DNA of 18,488 nt from CAIMZW01 sp037135095 (GCA_037135095.1 JBAXKZ010000029.1:1-18488); one strand, 5' to 3'; numbered from the stretch's first letter, positions 8,745 to 17,005 are shown. Notes: generated by a model not told the origin, from the letters alone. Made by a program: numbers and translations.

Positions 8745-8750
8745 AGTCTA
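8745..8750 (-). promoter_or_regulatory. Putative -10 element for leaderless ndk
   Basis: TAGACT on the minus strand, with 7 bases between it and GTG 8737. No good -35 is seen. The same hexamer precedes valS. It fits a TAnnnT -10 that would put the transcript start on the start codon. Confidence 0.4.
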
Positions 8751-8777
8751 ATGACAACCCGCCGAATGGCTGAATTC

Positions 8778-9122
8778 TCAGGAATTTCCGCTCTGCTTAG
8801 CCCGCTCAGCCAATAGCGCCGCCCGTATTGCCTCACCCCGCTTGCCGACAAAATAGGCGGCGATCCAGATTCCGGCGAATAAGGTGCCTAAGGCATACAT
8901 CGTCGTGACGATTGCCCCATATGCAATAAGAGCCACTTGAAGAATTGAGCCCAAATACCAACCAAGGCGGCGCTTCATTAATCCAGTGGTCAGCAATATT
9001 GCCAGGGCCAACGCCGCGCCACCCCAAATTGCCGCGCCACTGTGGTTATCCATGGCCAATAACAAGGCAAAGCCGACAACCAAAGATTCCATAGAGAGAA
9101 CTGCTGTCCCGAGAATTCTCAT
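8778..9122 (-). CDS. Small four-helix membrane protein, DUF4233-like
   Basis: A 114-residue protein with about four predicted membrane helices, roughly residues 5-23, 28-47, 53-73 and 75-93, and a basic, charged C-terminus (VGKRGEAIRAALLAERAKQSGNS). Its function is unknown. Actinobacteria commonly carry a protein of this size and topology between folC and ndk (Rv2446c in Mycobacterium tuberculosis), and I assign the family by position, size and topology rather than by a catalytic motif. The ATG lies one base after the folC TAA, with only a weak GGCGG upstream, so it is probably translated by coupling to folC. Confidence 0.8.
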   Translation of the reverse strand: MRILGTAVLSMESLVVGFALLLAMDNHSGAAIWGGAALALAILLTTGLMKRRLGWYLGSILQVALIAYGAIVTTMYALGTLFAGIWIAAYFVGKRGEAIRAALLAERAKQSGNS

Positions 9123-9123
9123 T

Positions 9124-10470
9124 TTATTCCGCCATCATCCGTCGCACATATACGCGAGCTTCTCCGGCAGTCACTACTGAGCCGGTAATAACAACTGCAG
9201 ATACACCTTCGCTAACTTGATTAACCAAAGTGCATTGCTCCATTGCGTAGGTAATAGCGCTTTTTAAATCGTTCTCTTTAAAAACTCGATCGGCGCCAAA
9301 AATTCTTACCGCTCGCTCGTAAAGTTCATCGACTGGTAGCGCTCGTGTGGAATCGCTTTTGGTAACGATCAATCGATCAATAACGGGTTCTAATTCACGC
9401 AAGATGCCGGCGACATCCTTATCCCCGAGTACTGCAACGATGCCGAAGATCGATTCGAAATCAAATTCACTCTTTAGGGTTTGTGCAAGGGCGGCGGCAC
9501 CGTGTGGATTATGTGCGGCATCAACGATGACCGTTGGGTCACGATCCAGAACTTCGCAGCGCCCAGGAGATTCAACATTAAGGAAAGCGCGGCGCACGAC
9601 ATCGTCATCGAGCTTGACGCCAACAAAGGCTTCGACTGCCGCCAGTGAAACCGCGGCGTTGGTTGCCTGATGTGCGCCATAAAGTGGCAGAAAAATGTCA
9701 CTGATTGGACCATTTATGCCATTGAGAGTTAGGAACTGACCGCCCACAGCAATATCTCGACGACCAACTGAAAATTCCAAACCTTCACGATACGGAATCG
9801 CTGCAGCTACTAAAACTTTGGCCGCCAGAACTTTTGCTACTTCGGGTGGTTGAGCCGCCAGAACTACATGTGATTCGGGCTTGATGATTCCAGATTTCGT
9901 AAACGCAATTTCTTCAAGCGTCTCGCCCAAATATTCCATATGATCTAAACCGATTGGCGTGATCACCGAAACCGCGCTTTGAATAACGTTCGTGGCATCC
10001 CACTCGCCGCCCATGCCAGCTTCGAAGATTCCGATATCTACCGGGAATTCAGCAAAGGCAACGAAGGCCAGCGCCGTCATAGCTTCAAAGAATGAGATTG
10101 GATGTGGCTGGCGGCTATCGATCAAATCTAAATACAAGGCAATATCGTTGTAAGTAGCAATCATCCCTTCAGCCGGTATTGGTAAGCCATTTAGCGAGAT
10201 CCGCTCCAGGAAACTTTCTAAGTGCGGGCTGGTAAAACGACCGGTCCGATAGTCCAGCTCTCGAAAAAGTGAGTCAATCATGCGCGATGTCGTCGTTTTA
10301 CCGTTGGTGCCAGCAATATGGATAGTTGGATATGAAAGTTGTGGTGAGCCAAGGGCGTCCGCCAATGCGGCAATTCGATCGAGCGATGGTTCCAGACGGG
10401 TCTCGGGCCAACGTTTTAAGAGGGCTTCTTCGATATGGGTCAGGAGCTCCTGATCTTCTGGATTGATCAT
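9124..10470 (-). CDS. folC: Folylpolyglutamate / dihydrofolate synthase
   Basis: Cytosolic Mur-ligase-like enzyme that adds glutamate to folates and, in many bacteria, also makes dihydrofolate from dihydropteroate. It has 448 residues, normal for the family. The ATP P-loop is HIAGTNGKTTTSRMID (GTNGKTTT at residues 54-61). The family motif FEAGMGGEWDATN follows, then TPIGLDHMEYLGETLEEIAFTKSGI and the C-terminal domain marker VDAAHNPHGAAAL. The ATG directly abuts the valS TAA (TAAATG). There is neither an SD nor a TAnnnT box, so reinitiation after valS is the likeliest mode. Whether it is bifunctional cannot be read from the sequence alone. Confidence 0.95.
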   Translation of the reverse strand: MINPEDQELLTHIEEALLKRWPETRLEPSLDRIAALADALGSPQLSYPTIHIAGTNGKTTTSRMIDSLFRELDYRTGRFTSPHLESFLERISLNGLPIPAEGMIATYNDIALYLDLIDSRQPHPISFFEAMTALAFVAFAEFPVDIGIFEAGMGGEWDATNVIQSAVSVITPIGLDHMEYLGETLEEIAFTKSGIIKPESHVVLAAQPPEVAKVLAAKVLVAAAIPYREGLEFSVGRRDIAVGGQFLTLNGINGPISDIFLPLYGAHQATNAAVSLAAVEAFVGVKLDDDVVRRAFLNVESPGRCEVLDRDPTVIVDAAHNPHGAAALAQTLKSEFDFESIFGIVAVLGDKDVAGILRELEPVIDRLIVTKSDSTRALPVDELYERAVRIFGADRVFKENDLKSAITYAMEQCTLVNQVSEGVSAVVITGSVVTAGEARVYVRRMMAE

Positions 10471-13074
10471 TTAAGTGGTCGGTAGCGCAGCTAAAGAGGC
10501 GGTGAGGCGCTCGATATCAGCTTGGGTAGCTGCAGCCCGTTGACGAATTTCTTGGACCACGTCCATTGGAGCCTTCGCCATGAAACCCTCGTTATCCAAT
10601 TTAACTTTTGCCGTTAGGAGATCTTTTTGCGCAATGGCCAGATCTTTTGCGAGTCGAGCGCGCTCGGCTACTAGGTCGATGGCGCCGCTGAGGTCAAATT
10701 CGATCGTGACGTTTCCAACTTCGATCTTTGCCGAGAAATTATCCTCGGCCAGATCAATTCGAGTTATATGTCGAAGTGCAGCTTCGTAACTTTCCAATTT
10801 ACTTTCTGCTAAGCCCGTAAAACGAGCGCCGATTCGAGCTGCTGTTTTGATGCCCTGATCGTTTCGGAACCGTCGAATCTCGGTGACCAGATTTTGGACC
10901 TCGGAGATAGTGGTGTTCGCACTTTCATCGCGAAGTGAACTGTTTGCGATTGGCCAGTTAGCCGTTACTAATGTTTCGCCACCAGTTAGATGGCACCAAA
11001 GTTCTTCTGAAATAAATGGCATGACGGGATGCATCAATCGAAGTAATTGATCTAAGACGTAGCCAAGAACCCGTTTGGTCGCATCTGCCTCGGCGCCGCC
11101 AGTGGCGAAGACCGACTTAGTTAGTTCTAAGTACCAGTCACACAAATCATCCCAAGCAAAGTGATAGATCAATTCGCAAGCCTTCGCGAACTCGTATTTT
11201 TCAAGTAATGAAGTTACCGATTCACTAGTTTCATCAAGGCGAGTCAAGATCCATCGATCAACGCCATTTAACGAATCGAACGCTGGGAGTGCACCTTCAA
11301 CATTTGCACCATTCATCATGGCAAAGCGTGTGGCATTCCAAAGTTTCGTCGCAAAATTACGGGCGCCACCGACCCATTCTTCGGCGAGAGCCTGATCAGT
11401 ACCTGGATTGGCACCGCGAGCCAAGGTAAAGCGCAGCGCGTCGGAACCGTACTTATCCATAAATTCAATTGGGTCGATGCCGTTGCCCTTGCTCTTGCTC
11501 ATCTTCTTTCCGAAGCGATCGCGAACTAAACCATGCAAAACAATGGTTTTAAATGGTGGTAGGCCATCGGTCGCAAAGAGACCAAACATCATCATTCGGG
11601 CGACCCAAAAGAACAAAATGTCATAGCCCGTCGCCAGGACGCTGGTTGGGTAAAACTTCTCGAAATCAGCGGTCTTTGCCGGCCAACCCAAGGTTGATAG
11701 TGGCCATAAGCCCGAAGAGAACCAGGTATCAAGAACATCTTCATCTTGAATATAACCAGCGGGTGGCGTTTCATCAGGACCGCAGACAACTATTTCTCCG
11801 TTAGGACCGTAATAAACCGGAATCCGATGACCCCACCATAGTTGGCGTGAGATGCACCAGTCGTGCATGTTGTCGATCCAATCGAAGTAACGCGGGGCAA
11901 GCTCTTCGGGATCAATCTTTACGCGACCATCTCGAACTGCATCGCCGGCAGCTTTGGCCAATGATTCAACTTTTACGAACCATTGCTTTGATAATCGTGG
12001 TTCCACGATCGTCTCGCAGCGTTGGCAATGACCGACCGAGTGCAAATATGGACGTTTCTCCCAGCCGATTCGACCATCCGCGCGAAGTTGCTCAACAACC
12101 GCTTTGCGAGCAATGAAACGGTCCATGCCATCGAATTGAGTGTTGGTTCCATCCATAACGGCATGTTCATTCATGATGATGACCATTGGCACGTTGTGGC
12201 GCATCGCCATTTCAAAGTCGTTTGGATCGTGAGCGGCTGTTACTTTCACAGCGCCAGTACCAAATTCTGGATCAACTAAGTCGTCAGCAATAATCGGAAT
12301 CATTCGATTCACATATGGAAGTTTTACTAACTTCCCGATCATATGTTTGTATCGCTCATCATTAGGGTTTACTGCAACTGCGCCATCGCCCAACATTGTT
12401 TCCGGCCGAGTGGTAGCGATGCTGATCTGATTTTCACCTGCATCGCCATAAGTAATTTGTACGAATTGGCCTTCAATCTCTTTGTGCTCAACTTCGATAT
12501 CCGAAAGTGCGGTCAAACAACGAGGACACCAATTAATGATTCGCTCTGCTCGATAGATCAATTCCGCTTCGTACATTCGTTTAAACATTTCAAGAACTGC
12601 ATATGAAAGATTTTCATCCATGGTGAAGCGCTCGCGCGACCAATCGACGCTGTCGCCCAATCGCTTCATCTGACCTAGGATCGCGCCGCCGGATTCGGCC
12701 TTCCATTGCCAAACTCGCTTTACAAATTCTTCGCGCCCTAAATCATGGCGACTCTTGCCCTCAGTTGCTAAAGCTCGCTCCACCGCATTTTGTGTAGCGA
12801 TGCCGGCGTGATCCATTCCTGGGAGCCACAGGGTTTCAAAGCCTTGCATCCGCTTCATTCGAATCAAGATGTCCTGCAAAGTGTGATCCAAGGCGTGACC
12901 AATGTGGAGGCTGCCCGTTACGTTCGGAGGCGGAATAACTATGGTGAAGGGTGGTTTTGACGAAGTGGCAGCGGCAGCGAAGTACCCAGCATCAAGCCAC
13001 TTTTGGTACAGCGGGGCTTCGATCTGTGCCGGCGTAAAGCTGGCAGCTAGGGCTATTTCTTCACGCTCAGTCAT
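10471..13074 (-). CDS. valS: Valyl-tRNA synthetase
   Basis: Class I synthetase charging tRNA-Val and hydrolysing mischarged Thr-tRNA-Val. The start chosen is ATG 13074 (MTEREEIALAASF), 16 bases after the clpX stop. The frame runs 56 codons further upstream, but those overlap clpX and are basic, unrelated sequence. The product is 867 residues, the actinobacterial size. HIGH is at residues 57-60 (PPPNVTGSLHIGH). The CP1 editing domain includes TTRPETMLGDGAVAV and GTGAVKVTAAHDPNDFE. KMSKS is at 524-528 (GKKMSKSKGNG). The C-terminus is the helical coiled coil that grips the tRNA. No SD is seen. TAGACT 8 bases upstream suggests a leaderless transcript. Confidence 0.97.
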   Translation of the reverse strand: MTEREEIALAASFTPAQIEAPLYQKWLDAGYFAAAATSSKPPFTIVIPPPNVTGSLHIGHALDHTLQDILIRMKRMQGFETLWLPGMDHAGIATQNAVERALATEGKSRHDLGREEFVKRVWQWKAESGGAILGQMKRLGDSVDWSRERFTMDENLSYAVLEMFKRMYEAELIYRAERIINWCPRCLTALSDIEVEHKEIEGQFVQITYGDAGENQISIATTRPETMLGDGAVAVNPNDERYKHMIGKLVKLPYVNRMIPIIADDLVDPEFGTGAVKVTAAHDPNDFEMAMRHNVPMVIIMNEHAVMDGTNTQFDGMDRFIARKAVVEQLRADGRIGWEKRPYLHSVGHCQRCETIVEPRLSKQWFVKVESLAKAAGDAVRDGRVKIDPEELAPRYFDWIDNMHDWCISRQLWWGHRIPVYYGPNGEIVVCGPDETPPAGYIQDEDVLDTWFSSGLWPLSTLGWPAKTADFEKFYPTSVLATGYDILFFWVARMMMFGLFATDGLPPFKTIVLHGLVRDRFGKKMSKSKGNGIDPIEFMDKYGSDALRFTLARGANPGTDQALAEEWVGGARNFATKLWNATRFAMMNGANVEGALPAFDSLNGVDRWILTRLDETSESVTSLLEKYEFAKACELIYHFAWDDLCDWYLELTKSVFATGGAEADATKRVLGYVLDQLLRLMHPVMPFISEELWCHLTGGETLVTANWPIANSSLRDESANTTISEVQNLVTEIRRFRNDQGIKTAARIGARFTGLAESKLESYEAALRHITRIDLAEDNFSAKIEVGNVTIEFDLSGAIDLVAERARLAKDLAIAQKDLLTAKVKLDNEGFMAKAPMDVVQEIRQRAAATQADIERLTASLAALPTT

Positions 13075-13082
13075 AAGAGCAG

Positions 13083-13088
13083 AGTCTA
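13083..13088 (-). promoter_or_regulatory. Putative -10 element for leaderless valS
   Basis: TAGACT on the minus strand, 8 bases before ATG 13074, inside the short clpX-valS spacer. An upstream TTCAGA, 18 bases away, matches four of six -35 positions. The hexamer is identical to the one before ndk. Confidence 0.4.
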
Positions 13089-13090
13089 GA

Positions 13091-14389
13091 TTAAGCGCTC
13101 TTCTCTTCTGAACGCTTTTCCGCCTTGAGCGCCTTCTTTGGCGCACCCGCTGCTCGAAGTACAAATTCTGGGGTGCTCTCTTTGAGAACGGCGGCTGGGG
13201 TAATAACCACTTTTTCAATATCGGAGCGAGAAGGCACTTCATACATCACCGTCAGGAGGGTCTCCTCCATAATGGCGCGAAGGCCACGAGCGCCAGTTCC
13301 GCGCTTGATCGCCAAGTCCGCGACAACTTCTAGCGCTTCGGGCGAAAGTTCAAGCTCTACACCATCTAATTCGAATAAGCGTTGGTACTGGCGAACCAAG
13401 GCATTCTTTGGCTCGGTCAGAATCTGCATTAGCGCCGCCCGGTCCAAATTCTCGACACTGGTGATAATCGGCAAGCGACCGATAAATTCTGGAATCATGC
13501 CGAACTTCAGTAAATCTTCGGGCATGACATCGGCAAAGAAATCCTTGCCCGCATTCTCTTCCGCACTTTGCAGGCGGGCATTGAAACCGACTCCAGCCTT
13601 GCCTTTGCGACCCTCGATAATTTTTTCTAGTCCAGCGAATGCGCCACCAACGATGAAGAGAATATTGGTGGTATCGATCTGTAAGAACTCTTGGTGCGGG
13701 TGCTTGCGGCCACCTTGTGGTGGCACTGATGCCGTTGTCCCTTCAAGAATCTTTAGAAGTGCTTGCTGCACGCCTTCACCAGAAACATCACGAGTAATCG
13801 AAGGATTCTCGCTCTTGCGAGCTACCTTATCGATTTCATCAATGTAGATTATTCCGGTCTCGGCTTTCTTAACATCAAAGTCGGCGGCTTGAATAAGTTT
13901 TAGCAAAATATTTTCCACATCTTCACCAACATAACCAGCTTCAGTCAGGGCAGTGGCATCAGCGATCGCGAATGGCACATTAAGCATTCTGGCCAAGGTT
14001 TGTGCCAAGAAAGTTTTACCGCAACCGGTTGGACCTAAAATTAAAATATTCGATTTTGAAAGTTCTACGGCATCTTCACGTTTTGAATCACCAGACTGAA
14101 CCCGCTTGTAATGGTTGTATACGGCGACTGAAAGCGATTTCTTAGCGCGATCCTGACCGATCACATATTGATCCAAGAATTCATAGATCTCTAGCGGTTT
14201 TGGAAGTTCTTGGAGTCCGAGGGTATTGGTGTCACTGAGCTCTTCGATAATGATTTCGTTGCAGAGGTCGATGCACTCATCGCAGATATAAACGCCGGGG
14301 CCGGCAATTAACTTCTTGACCTGCTTTTGCGTCTTCCCGCAGAAAGAACACTTCAGTAGATCGCCAGACTCGCCAATACGTGTAGACAT
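13091..14389 (-). CDS. clpX: ClpX, ATP-dependent unfoldase of the Clp protease
   Basis: AAA+ hexameric unfoldase that feeds substrates into the ClpP1P2 chamber. It has 432 residues, normal length. The N-terminal zinc-binding domain has C14, C17, C36 and C39 (CSFC...CDEC). Walker A is GPTGCGKT (119-126). The pore loop GYVGED, Walker B IIYIDEIDK, the RKH loop (GGRKHPHQEF), the ClpP-docking region with AGLEKIIEGRKGKAGVGF nearby, and sensor-2 GARGLRAIMEE follow in order. The C-terminus is a Lys/Glu-rich tail. An MFS gene separates it from clpP2. There is no SD at the ATG. TAACCT lies 6 bases before it, so clpX may have its own leaderless promoter and be controlled apart from clpP1P2. Confidence 0.97.
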   Translation of the reverse strand: MSTRIGESGDLLKCSFCGKTQKQVKKLIAGPGVYICDECIDLCNEIIIEELSDTNTLGLQELPKPLEIYEFLDQYVIGQDRAKKSLSVAVYNHYKRVQSGDSKREDAVELSKSNILILGPTGCGKTFLAQTLARMLNVPFAIADATALTEAGYVGEDVENILLKLIQAADFDVKKAETGIIYIDEIDKVARKSENPSITRDVSGEGVQQALLKILEGTTASVPPQGGRKHPHQEFLQIDTTNILFIVGGAFAGLEKIIEGRKGKAGVGFNARLQSAEENAGKDFFADVMPEDLLKFGMIPEFIGRLPIITSVENLDRAALMQILTEPKNALVRQYQRLFELDGVELELSPEALEVVADLAIKRGTGARGLRAIMEETLLTVMYEVPSRSDIEKVVITPAAVLKESTPEFVLRAAGAPKKALKAEKRSEEKSA

Positions 14390-14395
14390 GAACCA

Positions 14396-14401
14396 AGGTT
14401 A
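14396..14401 (-). promoter_or_regulatory. Putative -10 element for leaderless clpX
   Basis: TAACCT on the minus strand, 6 bases before ATG 14389, in the 41-bp MFS-clpX spacer. No clear -35 is visible. The hexamer is the same as the one before the MFS gene. Confidence 0.4.
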
Positions 14402-14430
14402 GAACTTTTACCTCGTTTTTGAGCGCGTTA

Positions 14431-15690
14431 TTACGCCTTTCCCTGTTCGCTTATAGGCGAATTCTCCTTCTTGGGCGTCGCAAAGTAGACCGCCCCAGGA
14501 ATCACCAGCATCACGAAACAGAGAACAATATGAAATACGGTAGCTCCGATTAAGTAAGGCCGCTCCCCCACCAAACTGGTGACTGGGCCAGCAAGGGCCA
14601 TTCCCACGGGAAGTAAAGCCAACGAACCCATGTAATCGACGCTGGAGACTCGACCTAACATCTCATTTGGAATTTCGCGCTGTAGCGCCGTGGACCAATA
14701 CACGCCAAAGGGTTCAGTAGCTAGGCCGGCCACGAAATAGCAACCAATTACAAACCACGGCGATATTGGAAAAGCCAGTGCGAGCGGTGCCGCCGCAAAA
14801 AAGATCCAGGAAATAATAGATAGCAGCCCCGGCTTCTTGGCTTTATATCTAGCAAACCAGACCGCAGTGATAACCCCACCCAAGCTAAACATCGCAGTCG
14901 ATGCCGCAAATACGCCATTGCCATGAAACTCTCGTCGGGTAATTACCGGAAGCAGAACGGTCTCAACGCCAACTACTACCGATAACTGAAGTGCGGCAAT
15001 CAAAATAATCCAGAAGACCCATGGCATATTCCAAACCGCTTTTAAGCCCTCCTTGATTTCGTGGCGGAAGGTCGGCCGATTTTCATTAAAAACTTTTGGT
15101 GGACTTTTGATCCCCAACAAGAGTGAAGTCCCGACAAAGAACATTCCGGCAACAAAAACGAATGTTAATTTGCTGCCTAGCGTTGCGACTAACAGCCCGC
15201 CAATCGCGGGACCAACGATGGAGCCAGTTCGCCCGGTGACACTTCGCAACGCATTTCCAGCTGGAAGTTTTTCTGCTGGCAGAATCGAAGGCAAAATCGA
15301 ATTTGATGCTGGTGCACCGAGCGCTTCGCCCGCGCCCATAATAAAAATAATTACCGCCAAGACCCAAGCGCGCGCATGCGCGACGGAAGCAAATACAATC
15401 GCCAGTGTAAGTAAGCCGCGCAAAACATCGGCGAAAATCATTACGAACTTCTGAGGCAATCGATCCGCCCAAACCCCACCGGCTAAGACCAATAGAACTG
15501 AAGAGAAAACTCGCGCTGCCAGAATTGAACCCAGAGTTGAAGCGCTACCGCCTGCATCCAACACGGTTACGGCCAAAGCGACTGGAAAGGCCTGATACCC
15601 AACAACAATCAGCAGCCCTGATACCCATAACTGCCAGAAACCCTGGTGGTGAAAGACCGTACTATCGAAGGCCTTTTTCTTACTCACCAC
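14431..15690 (-). CDS. MFS transporter, probable exporter
   Basis: A 419-residue (or 418) major facilitator superfamily protein with about twelve membrane segments. Motif A is clear between the second and third helices (GGVWADRLPQKFVMI). The stretch GNALRSVTGRTGSIVGPAIGGLLV resembles the MFS_3 / enterobactin-exporter-like group. That suggests drug or metabolite export, but the substrate cannot be inferred. The C-terminus is charged (ATPKKENSPISEQGKA). There are two adjacent GTG codons, 15690 and 15687. TAACCT lies 6 bases before the second, which favours 15687 if the mRNA is leaderless. No SD is seen. Its position between clpP2 and clpX, on the same strand, is unusual. M. tuberculosis also has an MFS gene (Rv2459) in that interval, but it is longer and on the opposite strand. 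Confidence 0.85.
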   Translation of the reverse strand: MVSKKKAFDSTVFHHQGFWQLWVSGLLIVVGYQAFPVALAVTVLDAGGSASTLGSILAARVFSSVLLVLAGGVWADRLPQKFVMIFADVLRGLLTLAIVFASVAHARAWVLAVIIFIMGAGEALGAPASNSILPSILPAEKLPAGNALRSVTGRTGSIVGPAIGGLLVATLGSKLTFVFVAGMFFVGTSLLLGIKSPPKVFNENRPTFRHEIKEGLKAVWNMPWVFWIILIAALQLSVVVGVETVLLPVITRREFHGNGVFAASTAMFSLGGVITAVWFARYKAKKPGLLSIISWIFFAAAPLALAFPISPWFVIGCYFVAGLATEPFGVYWSTALQREIPNEMLGRVSSVDYMGSLALLPVGMALAGPVTSLVGERPYLIGATVFHIVLCFVMLVIPGAVYFATPKKENSPISEQGKA

Positions 15691-15693
15691 CGA

Positions 15694-15699
15694 AGGTTA
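15694..15699 (-). promoter_or_regulatory. Putative -10 element for the leaderless MFS gene
   Basis: TAACCT on the minus strand, 3 bases before the first GTG (15690) and 6 before the second (15687). The 19-bp clpP2-MFS spacer contains no SD. Confidence 0.35.
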
Positions 15700-15709
15700 A
15701 CTGATTGAA

Positions 15710-16348
15710 CTATTTTGATGTATTGGCTTTACGACTTGCGAAGACCTTGTCGATGATGCCGTACTCGACTGCATCAGCTGCGGTAAGGATCTTGTCGCGT
15801 TCAATATCTTTTGCGATCTCTTCCGCTGGCTTATTGGTGTGTTTTGCCAACATCTCTTCAAGCAAAGAACGCATTCGCATGATTTCGCGGGCCTGGATTT
15901 CGATGTCGGAACCTTGGCCGCCACCCTCGGAATATGGCTGGTGAATCAGGATTCGTGCGTGTTCCAATGCATAACGCTTACCCTTAGCGCCACCAGCTAA
16001 TAAAACTGCTGCAGCAGAAGCTGCCTGTCCTAAACAAACGGTCATGACATCCGGGCGAATGAATTGCATGGTGTCATAAATAGCGGTGAGCGCGGTGAAA
16101 GAACCACCAGGTGAGTTGATGTACATCATGATGTCGCGATCTGGATCCATAGATTCCAGAGTCAGCAACTGCGCCATGACATCGTTAGCGATGGTGTCAT
16201 CGATTGCCTGGCCCAAGAAGATGATCCGCTCTTCGAATAGTTTGGTGTACGGATCTAAGCGCTTGTAGCCGTAGCTAGTGCGCTCTTCGATAGTAGGCAA
16301 AACATAACGGCTGGTGAAATCATTCATTGGATTCATCTCCATCTTCAT
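15710..16348 (-). CDS. clpP2: ClpP2, Clp protease catalytic subunit
   Basis: Serine protease subunit forming one ring of the mixed ClpP1P2 tetradecamer. It has 212 residues from ATG 16348. The catalytic triad is S111 (GQAASAAAV), H136 (ILIHQP) and D185 (DIERDKIL). The stretch RYVLPTIEERTSYG followed by LDPYTKLFEERIIFLG matches mycobacterial ClpP2 rather than ClpP1. The first ATG overlaps the clpP1 stop as ATGA. A second in-frame ATG at 16327 (MNDFTSRY) has GGAG 9 bases upstream and could be the real start, which would remove seven residues. Likely co-translated with clpP1. Confidence 0.95.
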   Translation of the reverse strand: MKMEMNPMNDFTSRYVLPTIEERTSYGYKRLDPYTKLFEERIIFLGQAIDDTIANDVMAQLLTLESMDPDRDIMMYINSPGGSFTALTAIYDTMQFIRPDVMTVCLGQAASAAAVLLAGGAKGKRYALEHARILIHQPYSEGGGQGSDIEIQAREIMRMRSLLEEMLAKHTNKPAEEIAKDIERDKILTAADAVEYGIIDKVFASRKANTSK

Positions 16349-16956
16349 GCGGTTCCACCGCTTCCTGAAACTTGAGCCGCTGATCGAACAACGTGGTCAA
16401 CTAAGCCATAACTCTTTGCCTCTTCGGCATCGAACCAGCGATCGCGATCAGAATCCGCAGTGATGGTTTCGATTGACTGTCCGGAGTGGAAGGCAATGAG
16501 TTCAGCCATCTTGCGCTTTGTGAAAGACATTTGCTCGGCCTGAATTTTAATTTCAGTGGCAGTTCCACCGATTCCGCCTAAAGGTTGGTGCATCAAGATG
16601 CGGGCGTTTGGAAGTGCGTAACGCTTTCCGGCAGCACCGGCACAAAGTAGGAATTGACCCATAGATGCGGCCAAGCCCATTGCAACGGTCGCCACATCGT
16701 TTTTGATGTATTGCATGGTGTCGTAAATCGCCATGCCTGCTGAGACCGAACCCCCAGGGGAGTTAATGTAAAGATAAATATCCTTCTCTTGATCTTCAGC
16801 TGCAAGCAAAAGCATCTGAGCTGCGATCGCGTTAGCCATGCCATCTTCAACCTGGCCACCCATAAAGATGATTCGTTCGCGTAGGAGGCGTTGGTAAACC
16901 TGATCGTCTAGGCCACCAGCATTTGAACTGGCCGAACGCGCGGTAATGAGCTCCAC
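16345..16956 (-). CDS. clpP1: ClpP1, Clp protease catalytic subunit
   Basis: Catalytic ring subunit partnering ClpP2. The start chosen is GTG 16956 (MELITARSASSN), because AGGAGG lies 5 bases upstream and the resulting 203 residues match the usual ClpP1 size. A longer reading from TTG 17046 would add 30 residues and swallow the palindrome and SD, so I reject it. The triad is S98 (GLAASMGQ), H123 (ILMHQPLGG) and D172 (DSDRDRWF). The region DSVYERLL-like DQVYQRLLRERIIFMG and MHQPLGG mark it as the ClpP1 type. The stop overlaps the clpP2 start by 4 bases. Confidence 0.95.
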   Translation of the reverse strand: MELITARSASSNAGGLDDQVYQRLLRERIIFMGGQVEDGMANAIAAQMLLLAAEDQEKDIYLYINSPGGSVSAGMAIYDTMQYIKNDVATVAMGLAASMGQFLLCAGAAGKRYALPNARILMHQPLGGIGGTATEIKIQAEQMSFTKRKMAELIAFHSGQSIETITADSDRDRWFDAEEAKSYGLVDHVVRSAAQVSGSGGTA

Positions 16957-16961
16957 TACTT

Positions 16962-16967
16962 CCTCCT
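16962..16967 (-). promoter_or_regulatory. Consensus SD deciding the clpP1 start
   Basis: AGGAGG on the minus strand, 5 bases before GTG 16956. This is the strongest ribosome binding site in the window and the main reason to shorten the clpP1 reading frame. Confidence 0.85.
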
Positions 16968-16971
16968 GGTC

Positions 16972-16993
16972 TTCAAACACATATGTGTTCGAA
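16972..16993 (-). promoter_or_regulatory. 22-bp near-perfect palindrome upstream of clpP1, operator-like
   Basis: On the minus strand the arms are TTCGAACACAT and ATGTGTTTGAA, pairing at 10 of 11 positions with no spacer. It ends 4 bases before the clpP1 SD. The half-site GTGTTCG (plus strand 16985-16991) recurs at 17081-17087. The symmetry suggests a dimeric regulator site. The regulator is unknown. Confidence 0.55.
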
Positions 16994-17005
16994 CTTCTGG
17001 TGCGA

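Noticed and set aside
8738..8851. 38-codon N-terminal extension of ndk
   Set aside because: It overlaps the upstream membrane protein gene. NDK homology begins at GTG 8737.
13075..13242. 56-codon N-terminal extension of valS
   Set aside because: It overlaps the end of clpX and is basic, unrelated sequence. ATG 13074 matches the normal ValS N-terminus and has a TAGACT box.
15053..15454. Plus-strand open frame inside the MFS gene
   Set aside because: Shadow of membrane-protein codons. No start signal or recognisable domain.
16972..16993. LexA (SOS) box at the clpP1 palindrome
   Set aside because: Gram-positive LexA boxes have GAAC and GTTC separated by 4 bases. Here the arms are 8 apart and one arm is GTTTG.
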